Shown here in pieces: positions 1 through 9,924 of a stretch of DNA of 30,000 bases. Every line of letters starts with the position of its first letter. Position 1 is the first letter of the stretch. The notes under the pieces were generated by a model. That model was not told where the DNA came from, did no database searches, and saw only the letters and a program-made list of their open reading frames with translations. Location of the stretch: assembly GCA_034096865.1 (NCBI GenBank), contig JAWQFJ010018873.1, positions 65,001 to 95,000 of the forward strand, in the 5' to 3' direction. The DNA comes from Theodoxus fluviatilis (Eukaryota; Mollusca; Gastropoda; Cycloneritida; Neritidae). Position numbers and translations under genes: made by a program.

Positions 1-355
1 GATTTGTCGTCGTCCACGGAGTCACAGGTGGAGCAGTGCCCTTTCCGTTTTCGAGTTAATCGTAATTCGCTCTCAGAGTTGATTGGCCCCGATATGACCC
101 TTTGTGAATGGTCGTAATACCCTTTTCCTGTGTCCACGTCGTTTGCTTTGCGTACGAGTTTGAATAAAGACAAGAAGGAAAGAGGACAATCATGCGCACG
201 ACCTACTCAGACGGTTTGGAATACCCGGACTACCCTGGACATAACGCCTTGCTCGTATCTGAATGGTTGCCTACTTAGCGAGCAATGAATCGTTGAAGAT
301 TGAAACTATCCTAGCACTCGCTTGCACACCCACACCCAAACATGTACACACAGAA
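1..355. other. unannotated flank
   Basis: I see no gene, RNA or repeat here. Open frames are short and show no recognisable motif. A 15-base word, GTCCACGTCGTTTGC, at about 132-146 recurs near 6155, which could be chance or a trace of a dispersed repeat. Confidence 0.5.
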
Positions 356-389
<34 letters not shown>

Positions 390-434
390 GAGAGAAAGAG
401 CGGGGAGAGATAGAAAGAGCGGAGAGAGAGAGCG

Positions 435-469
<35 letters not shown>

Positions 470-553
470 CGGAGAGAGAGACACTCACACAGACACACAA
501 ACAGACAGACACACAGACAGATATAGATAGAGCGGAGAGAGAGAGAGAGAGAT
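356..553. repeat. GA-rich microsatellite with GCGGA and ACAC interruptions
   Basis: This is a purine-rich tract of (GA)n broken by a recurring GCGGAGAGA motif and, at about 481-520, by an ACACAGACAGAC segment. Frames on both strands stay open across it only because the repeat lacks stop codons, giving Arg/Glu or Ser/Leu repeats. I do not treat them as genes. Confidence 0.95.
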
Positions 554-1446
554 GGACTGAAATAAGGCCGCCCTGGAGTCTCATCAACGCTACACAGGAT
601 GACTAGGCAGCGAAGTATTTGGTACAACCGTTTCATCACTGCAAGGGCGACACAGTGAAAACGTCATGAGATGTAGGCTGTTTCAAGCTGTGCTAAATAA
701 TTTCTGGTGCTACATCTGACATCAGATTCTTGCGGCCGTTGTGCCTATGCAAAGGTATCGCAAACAGAGGACGATGCATACTTCAAGCAGGTGATCTAGT
801 CGGACAATAACACCTCAGCTCTTTGGCACAGTCCTCACACAGTGAGATTGGCCAATATTGCAATACTTAGGCGGCAAAAGAGCGAAACGCTGCGCTTCCT
901 CTTTCGGTTCATGCATTTACTTAACATACCTCTCGCAACAACTGATTATTGAGGATCGCTAAAATCCCCGCGTTTTTGTGCGCATAACCTGAACCTTTTA
1001 ACTGCCAACCGCTGCGCGAGGATATCTACCGTCGTTCACAGCTGCGAAATTTGCATTGTTGCAATGAATAATGAATGGTGTTGGAGGTGACATTAGGACC
1101 TTGATGGCCTTGTGCGGTTTATATTATCCGGGCATTGCTGGATGCATAAATAATGCAGGGGAAGGCTGCTGCTTATTTTTGGTTATCTCTTGGGATGTCC
1201 AATGAAGAGTGAACGAATCAGGTGTTAGGATTCCTATTTCAAAGGCGCAAATCATAGGGATGCTTAATGACTGTGAATGGTATAAAGGCAGCCCCCAGCA
1301 CACTACAATGAATGGTTTCATGTGACAGATGGTATGTGGATGTAGGCCGTTTGTTATGGCGCTCTCTTTGCACTTGTTTCGTGGCTAACGTGTAGTTAGG
1401 AACAGCTCGAGTCATAGAGTTACATCTTTGGACAATGTGCTTAAAT
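554..1446. other. unannotated intergenic DNA
   Basis: This stretch of about 890 bp has no open frame longer than about 65 codons and no recognisable repeat or RNA gene. It is ordinary mixed-composition DNA to the left of the inverted-repeat element. Confidence 0.5.
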
Positions 1447-1455
1447 GCCTGTATC

Positions 1456-1480
1456 AGTTAAGCAATGTCTACGCCCACTT
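1456..1480 (+). repeat. left terminal inverted repeat
   Basis: This 25-bp segment is an exact reverse complement of 3674-3698. The pairing extends outward imperfectly to 1447. Confidence 0.8.
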
Positions 1481-1833
1481 CGCAGTAGCAGCAGTCTTAA
1501 GGCCTAACTTAAAAACCCGAATGTCAGTCGGGTGAACCGGCGTTCGGGGATCTCGCCGAACCTGCGTTCGTTCTCAATAGAGCGCGCCGAGACTGCTTGT
1601 CGTTCGGGTATGTTCGGATGGTTTCGGCGAAATGTGTGTCGAGGCCTAATGAGCGACTTTTTTTGAAATTATCTCCCTTGCCGCCGCTTGGCGGCGCGTC
1701 GGCTCCAAGGGGCTTGGTTGGTACACAGGACAAGTTCTTTCGCTTAGATTAGACCTGAGTGTTCGAGGTTTTTTAATTGTTTTCTTGCTGTCGCTTTCAA
1801 ATCTGTTCACAGTACTAGGCTGGCTGGTTTACT

Positions 1834-1913
1834 TAGATGTGATTTTTTTTAATGCGTGCTAGCTGATATTAGGTTTAGAGCTTGAATTTTCAATGATATT
1901 ACGCTTACAACTC
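1834..1913 (+). repeat. module A, copy 1
   Basis: This segment of about 80 bp starts TAGATGTGATTTTTT and ends ACGCTTACAACTC. It recurs in direct orientation at 2054-2131, inside the palindrome spacer, and inverted at 2258-2338. Copy 2 differs from copy 1 at about seven positions, more than the palindrome arms differ from each other per base. Confidence 0.8.
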
Positions 1914-2054
1914 CAGTGTTCGAACCAATGAAAACCACGGAAAGAGATGGCCGTTTCGTTCCTTGCATCTCATTGGCCAGCTTGTCATGAGGTCAGCCCG
2001 TGATCACGCGCTGACCTCATGACAGTTGTAAGCGAAAAAGCGAGTTGTAAGCGT
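1901..2054. mobile_element. MITE-like inner element, left copy
   Basis: The segment is bounded by inverted copies of ACGCTTACAACTC (about 1901-1913) and GAGTTGTAAGCGT (2042-2054). Near its right end it carries a 40-bp imperfect palindrome (1984-2023) centred on TGATCA. At about 150 bp with inverted ends and no coding capacity it fits a miniature inverted-repeat element. Its inverted partner is at 2118-2271. Confidence 0.5.
1984..2023. repeat. 40-bp palindrome with TGATCA centre
   Basis: The arms GTCATGAGGTCAGC and GCTGACCTCATGAC are perfect complements. The 12-base centre pairs apart from one mismatched base pair. A partner at 2150-2187 is the same structure with a 2-bp deletion. Confidence 0.9.
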
Positions 2055-2131
2055 AGATGTGATTTTTTAATGCGTGCTAACTGATATTAGGTTTAAAGCT
2101 TGAATTTTAAAAGATATTACGCTTACAACTC
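2054..2131 (+). repeat. module A, copy 2 (palindrome spacer)
   Basis: The spacer between the palindrome arms is not unique DNA. It is a diverged direct copy of 1834-1913, with a shorter T run and several substitutions. Confidence 0.8.
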
Positions 2132-2271
2132 ACTTTTTCGCTTACAACTGTCATGAGGTCAGCGCGTGATCAGGCTGACCTCATGACAAGCTGGCCAATG
2201 AGATGCAAGGAACGAAACGGCCATCTCTTTCCGTGGTTTTCATTGGTTCGAACACTGGAGTTGTAAGCGTA
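2118..2271. mobile_element. MITE-like inner element, right copy
   Basis: This is the reverse-orientation counterpart of 1901-2054. It starts TACGCTTACAACTC and ends GAGTTGTAAGCGTA, and it contains the 38-bp palindrome at 2150-2187. Here the inverted ends extend into GATATT and AATATC, so the terminal pairing is longer than in the left copy. Confidence 0.5.
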
Positions 2272-2338
2272 ATATCATTGAAAATTCAAGCTCTAAACCT
2301 AATATCAGCTAGCACGCATTAAAAAAAATCACATCTAA
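2258..2338 (-). repeat. module A, copy 3 (inverted)
   Basis: This is the inverted copy of the 1834-1913 module and forms part of the right palindrome arm. Confidence 0.8.
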
Positions 2339-2523
2339 GTAAACCAGCCAGCCTAGTACTGTGAACAGATTTGAAAGCGACAGCAAGAAAACAATTAAAA
2401 AACCTCGAACACTCAGGTCTAATCTACGCGAAAGAACTTGTCCTGTGTACGAACCAAGCCCCTTAGAGCCGACGCGCCGCCAAGCGGCGGCAAGGGAGAT
2501 AATTTTCAAAAAAGTCGCTCATT

Positions 2524-3673
2524 GATCAAACGAACTTGACGGAAGTGACGACTCATATTATTGTCATGGAGGTCACGGAAGAGAAACTGTGGCGTACTTA
2601 GTGAGGGTCTGTGCTCTCAGATTGCTGTCTAGTATCATATAAACCGATTTGTGTGAGCTATTTTTTTCTATACATCATCTGATGCAAAGAAGATCATAGA
2701 TGCATGTATATTCTTATTCTTATCTTTGATTCTGGTCGAAATCCTTCTGGTCGAAACTATAGCAATCGTCGCCAATGCGAGTACTGTCATTCTTAATGTA
2801 AAAGTATGGTTTATATAGCAATTTATCGGCCAAACCAAGTTATCAAACCGCTCCCCCCTTCTCACGCAGTCCTCCAGTCTTCATTGTCGTCGTCGTCGCC
2901 AACTGGGCGTTGTTGTTATTTTAATAGAGGCGAACGCACAGCGTCAGCGAGAGAGTTGATACGAGCCCAGCCAAGCTTCGCGCACTTCTATTTATAGCTG
3001 CCACGCGGACCTCAGCGACACCAGGAAAGATTATAAATACATTGTTGTCCTCGAACCTGCCTTTGGCTGTAAAACAGTCCACACAGAGGGCGAGAGGTCA
3101 TATCAGAAATGGCGTCGACAGACGTACCGATTTTCAAGCCGATCCGGTCTAGACCGTTGTGTAAAAATCGGGTTGATAGCGACACGCAACGATGCAGTCG
3201 AGCCGGCAACAGATGCTTCGGTGTATAGATGCATCGACCTGCATTTCCATTTATAAAATGTAGGAGCTTTCACGACCTATTGATGCATTCAATATTCATC
3301 TTTCATAAATTAATGCTGTTCATGGCTTATATTTTCTTTGGATGGGTTTCTAGTATCCCCAAATACAGCGTTATCTGTGCAAAGCGTAGACATGTCCGCC
3401 ATTTAATTGTGCAAAATAGTCGCGAGAACGCCAACAAAAGCTCCTCCTCGTCAGAAGAGTCGGTTTCTCAGCCAATGAGAAGCCAGCTCCCAAAACACGC
3501 GCTGCAAGCAAATTTTTGCGCGACACATGTTCTCCAAACCAGAGCCAGCGTGGCTGTTGGGGTGTTCGACGCGCACGCTCACGGGCAGTTAAGGGCAAAC
3601 ACAGTTCAGGCCGAACGATTTGGTCACGCGAAAGCTGTTCGGGGCATTTGCCGATAATCCGTTCGGGCTGACA
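2524..3673. other. interior of the TIR element, right of the palindrome
   Basis: About 1.15 kb between the palindrome and the right terminal repeat shows no recognisable protein. A 142-codon open frame (3229-3657, plus) begins with hydrophobic residues and continues with a Ser-rich stretch, but it has no motif I know and may be chance. A short GTC repeat occurs at about 2885-2900. Confidence 0.4.
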
Positions 3674-3698
3674 AAGTGGGCGTAGACATTGCTTAACT
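3674..3698 (-). repeat. right terminal inverted repeat
   Basis: This 25-bp segment is the exact reverse complement of 1456-1480, with weaker pairing extending to 3707. Confidence 0.8.
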
Positions 3699-3707
3699 AA
3701 AGCAGGC

Positions 3708-4521
3708 CTAATTTAGTTTCATCTTTCCCCATTCATGGGTAGGACTGCGTTAACAGCAGCAATCGGGAAGAGAGGTGGGCGGATGGGGGTGAATGTTCTC
3801 AAAGGTAAATTTCAGTAATGGACGAATGAAAATATCATTCAAGCCGTATATCTTTAATGGTCCTGCATGGGTCCCGTTATCGAGACTCTTACTTACCTCT
3901 GAGTTTAACTCGGAACTATCAACACTGCGTGTTCCTACGACAATTAGATAGCCTTCTCCTTACGATGACAGGGTTTCCACAACACGTCTCGGAACACGTC
4001 TATGGTTATCACTCCACTCATATATTGGAACTTACCTGGGCCTGAGTTTCTGCTGTGGGCCACTGACTCCGAGGTGCAGGGAAATTCTTATAAGCAGCTC
4101 AGGTGCACGCATGACTGGGGGTTTGGCTGTGACGATGTACTCGCTTTCGGAATGATGGACGTAACCGTAGAATGGGAAATGCAGCCTGGGTCTGCATTTG
4201 CGTTGAATGAGGTCCCACAGAGAGCGCAGATGCTGTGCTTATGCAACTGCGCGCCCCTCGAGGAACACGGAACCCAGTTAGAACCAGAGGAACCAGCATC
4301 CGTCTTTGGCCGTTTGGAAGTCTCAGGGTGGACGGGCCGGAGCCACGCACGTGGCAGCCAATATGTGATCGAGGTTCCATTGGGCTTGAGTATTCCATCG
4401 CCATGCCATGAATCTAATTAGGCCCTTCTCATGGCGATAAACGCCACGCTGTATGTTTCTGGGTGCCCACTTAATCTTGTGCGTGATCGTGGATAAGGGT
4501 GGGTTGTGTGCTGGAGTATGC
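3708..4521. other. unannotated DNA with one unrecognised 139-codon frame
   Basis: The only frame of any length is 4002-4421 (plus, 139 codons). It is Glu/Gly/Cys-containing and not low-complexity, but it has no domain I recognise. It overlaps an antisense frame of 101 codons, and at this base composition either could be chance. I do not call it a gene. Confidence 0.35.
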
Positions 4522-4598
4522 AGTGTGAGTGTGTGTATGTGTATGTGTATGTGTGTATGTGTGTGTGTGTGTTTGCATGTGTGTGTGTTTGTGGGTGA

Positions 4599-4633
<35 letters not shown>

Positions 4634-4648
4634 CATGCGTGTGTGCAT
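4522..4648. repeat. TG microsatellite
   Basis: This is an interrupted (TG)n tract with TATG, CATG and GAG interruptions. The cleanest run is at about 4604-4629. It is the source of several Cys/Val and His/Thr open frames that are not genes. Confidence 0.95.
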
Positions 4649-5150
4649 AAGAGTGCACGTGCACCCCCTCGCGTAGAATGAGACCACACAATTATACAAC
4701 GGGGACGTGTTAGTACATGTGCGTAAAAATGCAAGTCCTTACATAATGCACGTGCTTGAACGTGCAGATGTGAGCCTAATCGTAACATAGATGCTTGATC
4801 TATAAAAAAAGTCGTCGATCATTATTATCACAGCTTACGGAATTTTAATTAGAAAGAAAAACACAGCAAAATACGATTTTTCTCTCTTGTTTTTGCCTTA
4901 TATAATTAGCAACACAAAACATCGTAGATTGAGCAAAACGGTCTCTGTCATACAAATGTCGTGACCAAAGGTCGGACGAACATCTTCACCTGTTGCATAA
5001 TGAACTTTGAGAACAGCGAAGTCAAGCCTTGCATACAATGAAAGGTTGGTTATGCAGTTTAACATCTAGAAGACAGACATATAAAGCCGTTTTAGAAAAG
5101 AAACGTTATCATCATTTACGTGTGCAATACTCTTTTAGCTTTAACATAAA
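4649..5150. other. unannotated AT-rich DNA
   Basis: I see no gene or recognisable repeat. Stop codons are frequent in all frames. Confidence 0.5.
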
Positions 5151-5154
5151 CGAT

Positions 5155-5340
5155 TCCCCCTGCGGATTGGGGGGTAAGTATTGACCTACCGCATCTACCT
5201 ACGCGATTCGTAAGAGGCGAAGAACTAGGGACATGTATCCCGAATTGCTCTTATCGTAACAAGTTTTAATTAATGTTCATGAGCAAAGGCCTAAATTGCA
5301 TACAGAGGTTGATAGGCCGTAAAATTCTATCCGTCCATAC
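5155..5340 (+). repeat. dispersed repeat, copy 1
   Basis: This segment aligns collinearly with 6819-7006. Shared blocks are a C-rich then G-rich start (CCCCCTGC...GGGGGG), ACCGC followed by ATTCGTAA, a nearby CTAGGGACAT, and GAGGTTGATRGGCCGT near the 3' side. Spacing between blocks is nearly the same in both copies. It is an old interspersed repeat of about 190 bp, SINE-like in length. I see no clear pol III promoter boxes, so the class is unknown. Confidence 0.65.
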
Positions 5341-5842
5341 AACATAAACCTCTGTTTGTTTTCCGGAAACTATGCACTACATAAGGATATCGTCAAGGGC
5401 TTTGTACACTTAGTGCGAATGACTGATTACACTTATTAAATATGGATGACAAATATTTTACTATGAACTGATTATGTTTAATGAGCAGCCATTGCCAGGG
5501 GTTCCTCATGTCGTCGTGCAATATGTGATACTTTTTCAATCAAGTCTTTGTCCCATTTTGTTAAAATTGGGAATATACATAGTATGTTGCCATACGACGG
5601 ATCTCCTTACACAATAGAGGCCATGATAATTCATATACTAAGTAAGAGTACAAATTCACAAGTGAATGATCGATGGTTTATTCAACTTATATAAATGGTA
5701 ACCATGAATAACATTTCAAGCGTAAATGTTCTCTAGCATTCCTGTTGATTACCTTCCCGCACAAGCTTTCCTGAATATTGGCAAACCTGCCCATTCCTCC
5801 TCCTACAAATACCCGGTTATTTGCGTGAAGACCATTCACACG
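5341..5842. other. unannotated AT-rich DNA
   Basis: I see no gene or repeat; stop codons are frequent in all frames. Confidence 0.5.
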
Positions 5843-5891
5843 TGAGAGAGAGAGAGAGAGAGAGAAGAGAGAGAGAGAAAGAGACAGAGAA

Positions 5892-5922
<31 letters not shown>

Positions 5923-5990
5923 GACAGAGACAGAGACAGAGACAGAGACAGAAAAATGGGTCAGAGACAGAGAGAGACAGAGAGAGATAT
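5843..5990. repeat. GA / GACA microsatellite
   Basis: (GA)n passes into (GACA)n at about 5895-5920, then (GAGACA)n to about 5950. After a short interruption (AAAAATGGGTC) the GA/GACA pattern resumes. The order shows stepwise growth of longer units from GA. Confidence 0.95.
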
Positions 5991-6818
5991 GACTATCATA
6001 TCCTGCAACAAAAACTTTGCTAGTATTGTAATCTGACACTAATCAAGTAACCAGTCTATGAGACATTGCAAATGTTTGCTTACTGATGTAATTCGTCGTT
6101 TACGATCATTTAAAAAAATGTAACTTTACACACTGGTGATTTACTTTTCTACCTGTCCACGTCGTTTGCAAAACTGCCCCCGGAAACCAGGTATATTTGC
6201 ACTACGCCATTTCCTGACTGCTCCTGACACAGTTCGAAAAAGGAAACGGGCCTCAGCGCGGGGAGGTGTTGACATCCTGTAGGTTTTGCACAGGTAGTTG
6301 TAACCAAAAGCTGGGACTGCCCAGCTCCCCAGTCAATGCCATTGATTGCACCTCGTAACAGCAGGCCATGCAGAAATTCAGCAGCTTGCAGCTGGTCATG
6401 TTCGCAAAGGGGATGTCGACCTGTTACCCTGTCGAGTGAGAATGTCAAACTAATAAGTGGGGGAAAACTGTCCCACACTTTCTCCACTTCGCTATTTGTC
6501 TAGCCAACTTTGTGGTTACAAGTGAATCAAGCCGCAAGTTTGCCAAAGTGGTGACGATACACTGTGTACTCCGAGTCCCCAACATCTGTAGCAGCAAGCG
6601 AAGATGTTGCCGTGCGCATAGGCGCGCAAACAACCATGTCCGAGTTAACTTGCCTGACGGTACAGGGGCCTTGTAGGTGTTCGTCAGAAGGCAATTGATT
6701 AAAAACAAATAGCAGACAACTTGCAACTTTGCGCTTTCTTCTGCTTGAAGTACTGCCATGAAAGTGTATACGAGTCATGTACTAGATATACTTTACGTAG
6801 AGAGGAGTTTAGCAAGTT
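5991..6818. other. unannotated DNA with overlapping minus-strand frames
   Basis: Minus-strand frames of 112 codons (6149-6487) and 104 codons (6445-6759) overlap slightly in different frames. Neither contains a domain I recognise. They could be remnants of one decayed coding sequence or chance. Confidence 0.35.
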
Positions 6819-7006
6819 TTACCCCATGGGGATGTGGGGTCAGAAGAGACCCACCGCGTCTCCCTGCCGGATTCGTAAAAGACGAATACCTAGGGACATC
6901 GTGACTCAGTTTGCGCTCACTCTAAGTTTTTTAATGTATTTTCGTGCTTAATGGCCTTACATAGCCTACAGAGGTTGATGGGCCGTGAGACTCCGTCCTC
7001 ATACCC
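6819..7006 (+). repeat. dispersed repeat, copy 2
   Basis: This is the partner of 5155-5340. Clear shared blocks are ACCGCGTCTCCCTGC followed by GGATTCGTAAAAGACGAA, then CCTAGGGACAT, and GAGGTTGATGGGCCGT further on. It differs by scattered substitutions and small indels, as expected for two independent old insertions. Confidence 0.65.
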
Positions 7007-8455
<1,449 letters not shown>

Positions 8456-8865
8456 GTTCTCTTCTACTCACAAGGACTCAATAATATTCGTACATACTGA
8501 TGTGAATTCGATTCGAATCCTGATGACGCGCAGTCCTACCTCCCGTAATATAGTACGTTCCCTACGTTTGCATATTCAGTCCGCGTGTATTTGTTTCCTT
8601 CAACTCATAGATATTTAGTCACACTCACAAAAAAATCTGCTTATGAAAGCAGCTCCATAGCACATGATGGGACGCATGCCTGTCTCTAACATAGGTAAAG
8701 TGTCCTGAGGAAGGATGAAGTTTTCGCAAGAAATGTGTCTCTGTTGGTTAATCTGCGTAGTTGGGATCAAGGCTTTGCACATCACTGTGAATTTGAGGCG
8801 CCCCAGTGATTTCAATAAAGTGCGAGACAACGTCGCTATTCACTTCTTGTTCGACAGTGTTGTGA
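8456..8865. other. unannotated DNA between compound arrays
   Basis: I see no gene or repeat. The word ATTCGATTCGAATCC at about 8506-8520 resembles a pol III B box, but no A box lies at a suitable distance upstream. Confidence 0.4.
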
Positions 8866-9180
8866 ATGCATGCGCGCGCGCGCGAGCATGCGTGTGTGTA
8901 TGTATGTGTATGTATGTGTTTTCGCGCGCGCGTGAGACAGAGAGAGATAGGGAGAGGGAGTGAGAGAGAAAGAAAGAGAGAGAGTGCGTGCATGTGTGTG
9001 TGTGTGTGTGCGCGCGCGCGCGCGTGTGTGTGTGAGAGAGAGCGAGAGTTAGAGAGAGAGAAAGAGAGAGAGATAGATAGATAGAGAGAGAGAGAGAAAG
9101 AAAGAGAGAGAGAGGAGAGAGTGTACGTGCGTGCGAGTGTGTGTGCGTGTGTTTGTGTGTGTGTGTGCGCGCGCGCGCAA
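8866..9180. repeat. compound GC / TG / GA microsatellite cluster
   Basis: Two successive blocks run CG alternation, then TG, then GA: (GC)n at 8871-8884 with TG and GA following, and again around 9009-9140. A final TG-(GC) run ends near 9179. Alternating purine-pyrimidine parts (CG and TG) are the type that can form Z-DNA, and the GA parts are polypurine. Confidence 0.95.
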
Positions 9181-9663
9181 GCGCTAATGCGCATTTGTGT
9201 ATGTGTCCCTGCGCACACGTGTGCATTATGTGCATTTGGCTTAGATAGGAGCAAGAATAACTTAAAGATAAAAACATTTTTTTTCTAAGGATGCACGAAG
9301 ATTATCTTTCCTAATGTGCATTATCGCCGCCCTGTCGTTCCATCTAGACATATGATACAGATGTAGTTGGCAGTAGAAGTTTCTAACAAAGAGACGTCAC
9401 TTTTAAAAGCATCGATCATTACAGAACAACGGCAACACAGTACGCTGATATCTTATCTTCGAGTCTTCCCTCTCAGACTGCAAAATGGCGGGTTACCTTG
9501 CTTAGGTAATGCTCATTGATGAGAGCCGTGGGCTGACTTGCATACAGTAAGCGGATTCATTGGCATTATATAGTTGCGACATGTGTTCATAAGCTAATGC
9601 TCGTAGGGATTGACTGTACATTTAGGCAGACAAACACAGGGTATGGGATATACCTCTGGGAAC
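9181..9663. other. unannotated DNA
   Basis: I see no gene or repeat in this interval. Confidence 0.5.
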
Positions 9664-9815
9664 GATGATGATGACGATGACGACGACGACGATGGTGACG
9701 ACAACGACGACGACGATAATGATGGTGATGATAATGATGATGATGATGATGACGACGACGACAACGACGACGACTGCGGCGGCGGCGGCGGCAACGACGA
9801 CGACGACGATCATGG

Positions 9816-9896
<81 letters not shown>

Positions 9897-9921
9897 CGAT
9901 GATGATGACGACGACGATGAT
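9664..9921. repeat. GAT/GAC trinucleotide array
   Basis: The array is about 258 bp of GAT and GAC triplets, with a short (GGC) insert at about 9777-9791. It ends in 26 uninterrupted GAT copies (9817-9894) and then a mixed GAT/GAC end. The frames give poly-Asp, poly-Met/Thr and poly-Ser products, all from the repeat. Triplet phase is kept in the main blocks. There are no flanking splice sites or upstream coding sequence to suggest an acidic protein exon. Confidence 0.9.
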
Positions 9922-9924
9922 GCC

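Larger units (their letters stand above)
1648..2523. repeat. 876-bp near-perfect palindrome (foldback structure)
   Basis: The left arm (1648-2055, 408 bp) and right arm (2118-2523, 406 bp) are reverse complements. By eye they differ at only about ten positions, including a few 1-2 base indels. The spacer is 62 bp (2056-2117). Each arm carries the outer word TTATCTCCCTTG followed by a short GCCGCC-GCTT-GGCGGC hairpin (about 1680-1697 on the left and its mirror near 2474-2491). Single-stranded DNA or RNA from this locus could fold into a hairpin of about 400 bp. Such low divergence between arms implies recent formation or ongoing gene conversion. I recognise no protein in it. Similar structures are known as foldback elements or as head-to-head transposon insertions. 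Confidence 0.9.
1447..3707. mobile_element. candidate non-autonomous DNA transposon with terminal inverted repeats
   Basis: A 25-bp segment at 1456-1480, beginning AGTTAAGCAATGTCTACGCC, is repeated exactly in inverted orientation at 3674-3698. Weaker similarity (14 of 17) extends the ends outward to 1447 and 3707. Just inside both ends are clusters of CGTTCGGG-like words: 1541, 1565, 1601 and 1611 on the left, and 3611, 3636 and 3659 on the right. Subterminal repeats like these often serve as transposase binding sites. The interior holds the large palindrome at 1648-2523 and about 1.1 kb of other DNA. The longest interior frame is 142 codons (3229-3657, plus strand). It has no transposase motif I recognise, so mobilisation would need a protein supplied from elsewhere. 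I could not identify a clean target-site duplication, so the exact ends and superfamily are unknown. Confidence 0.6.

Noticed and set aside
3229..3657. Transposase gene of the TIR element (142 codons)
   Set aside because: There are no catalytic or DNA-binding motifs and the composition is not convincing. Its length is possible by chance.
4002..4421. Host gene exon (139 codons)
   Set aside because: No recognised domain, an overlapping antisense frame of 101 codons, and no clear splice context.
132..6169. Shared 15-mer GTCCACGTCGTTTGC near 132 and 6155
   Set aside because: Flanking bases do not align beyond a few positions, so this is too short to call a repeat.
8506..8520. tRNA or SINE B box (ATTCGATTCGAATCC)
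   Set aside because: There is no A box at the right distance and no cloverleaf pairing that I can find.
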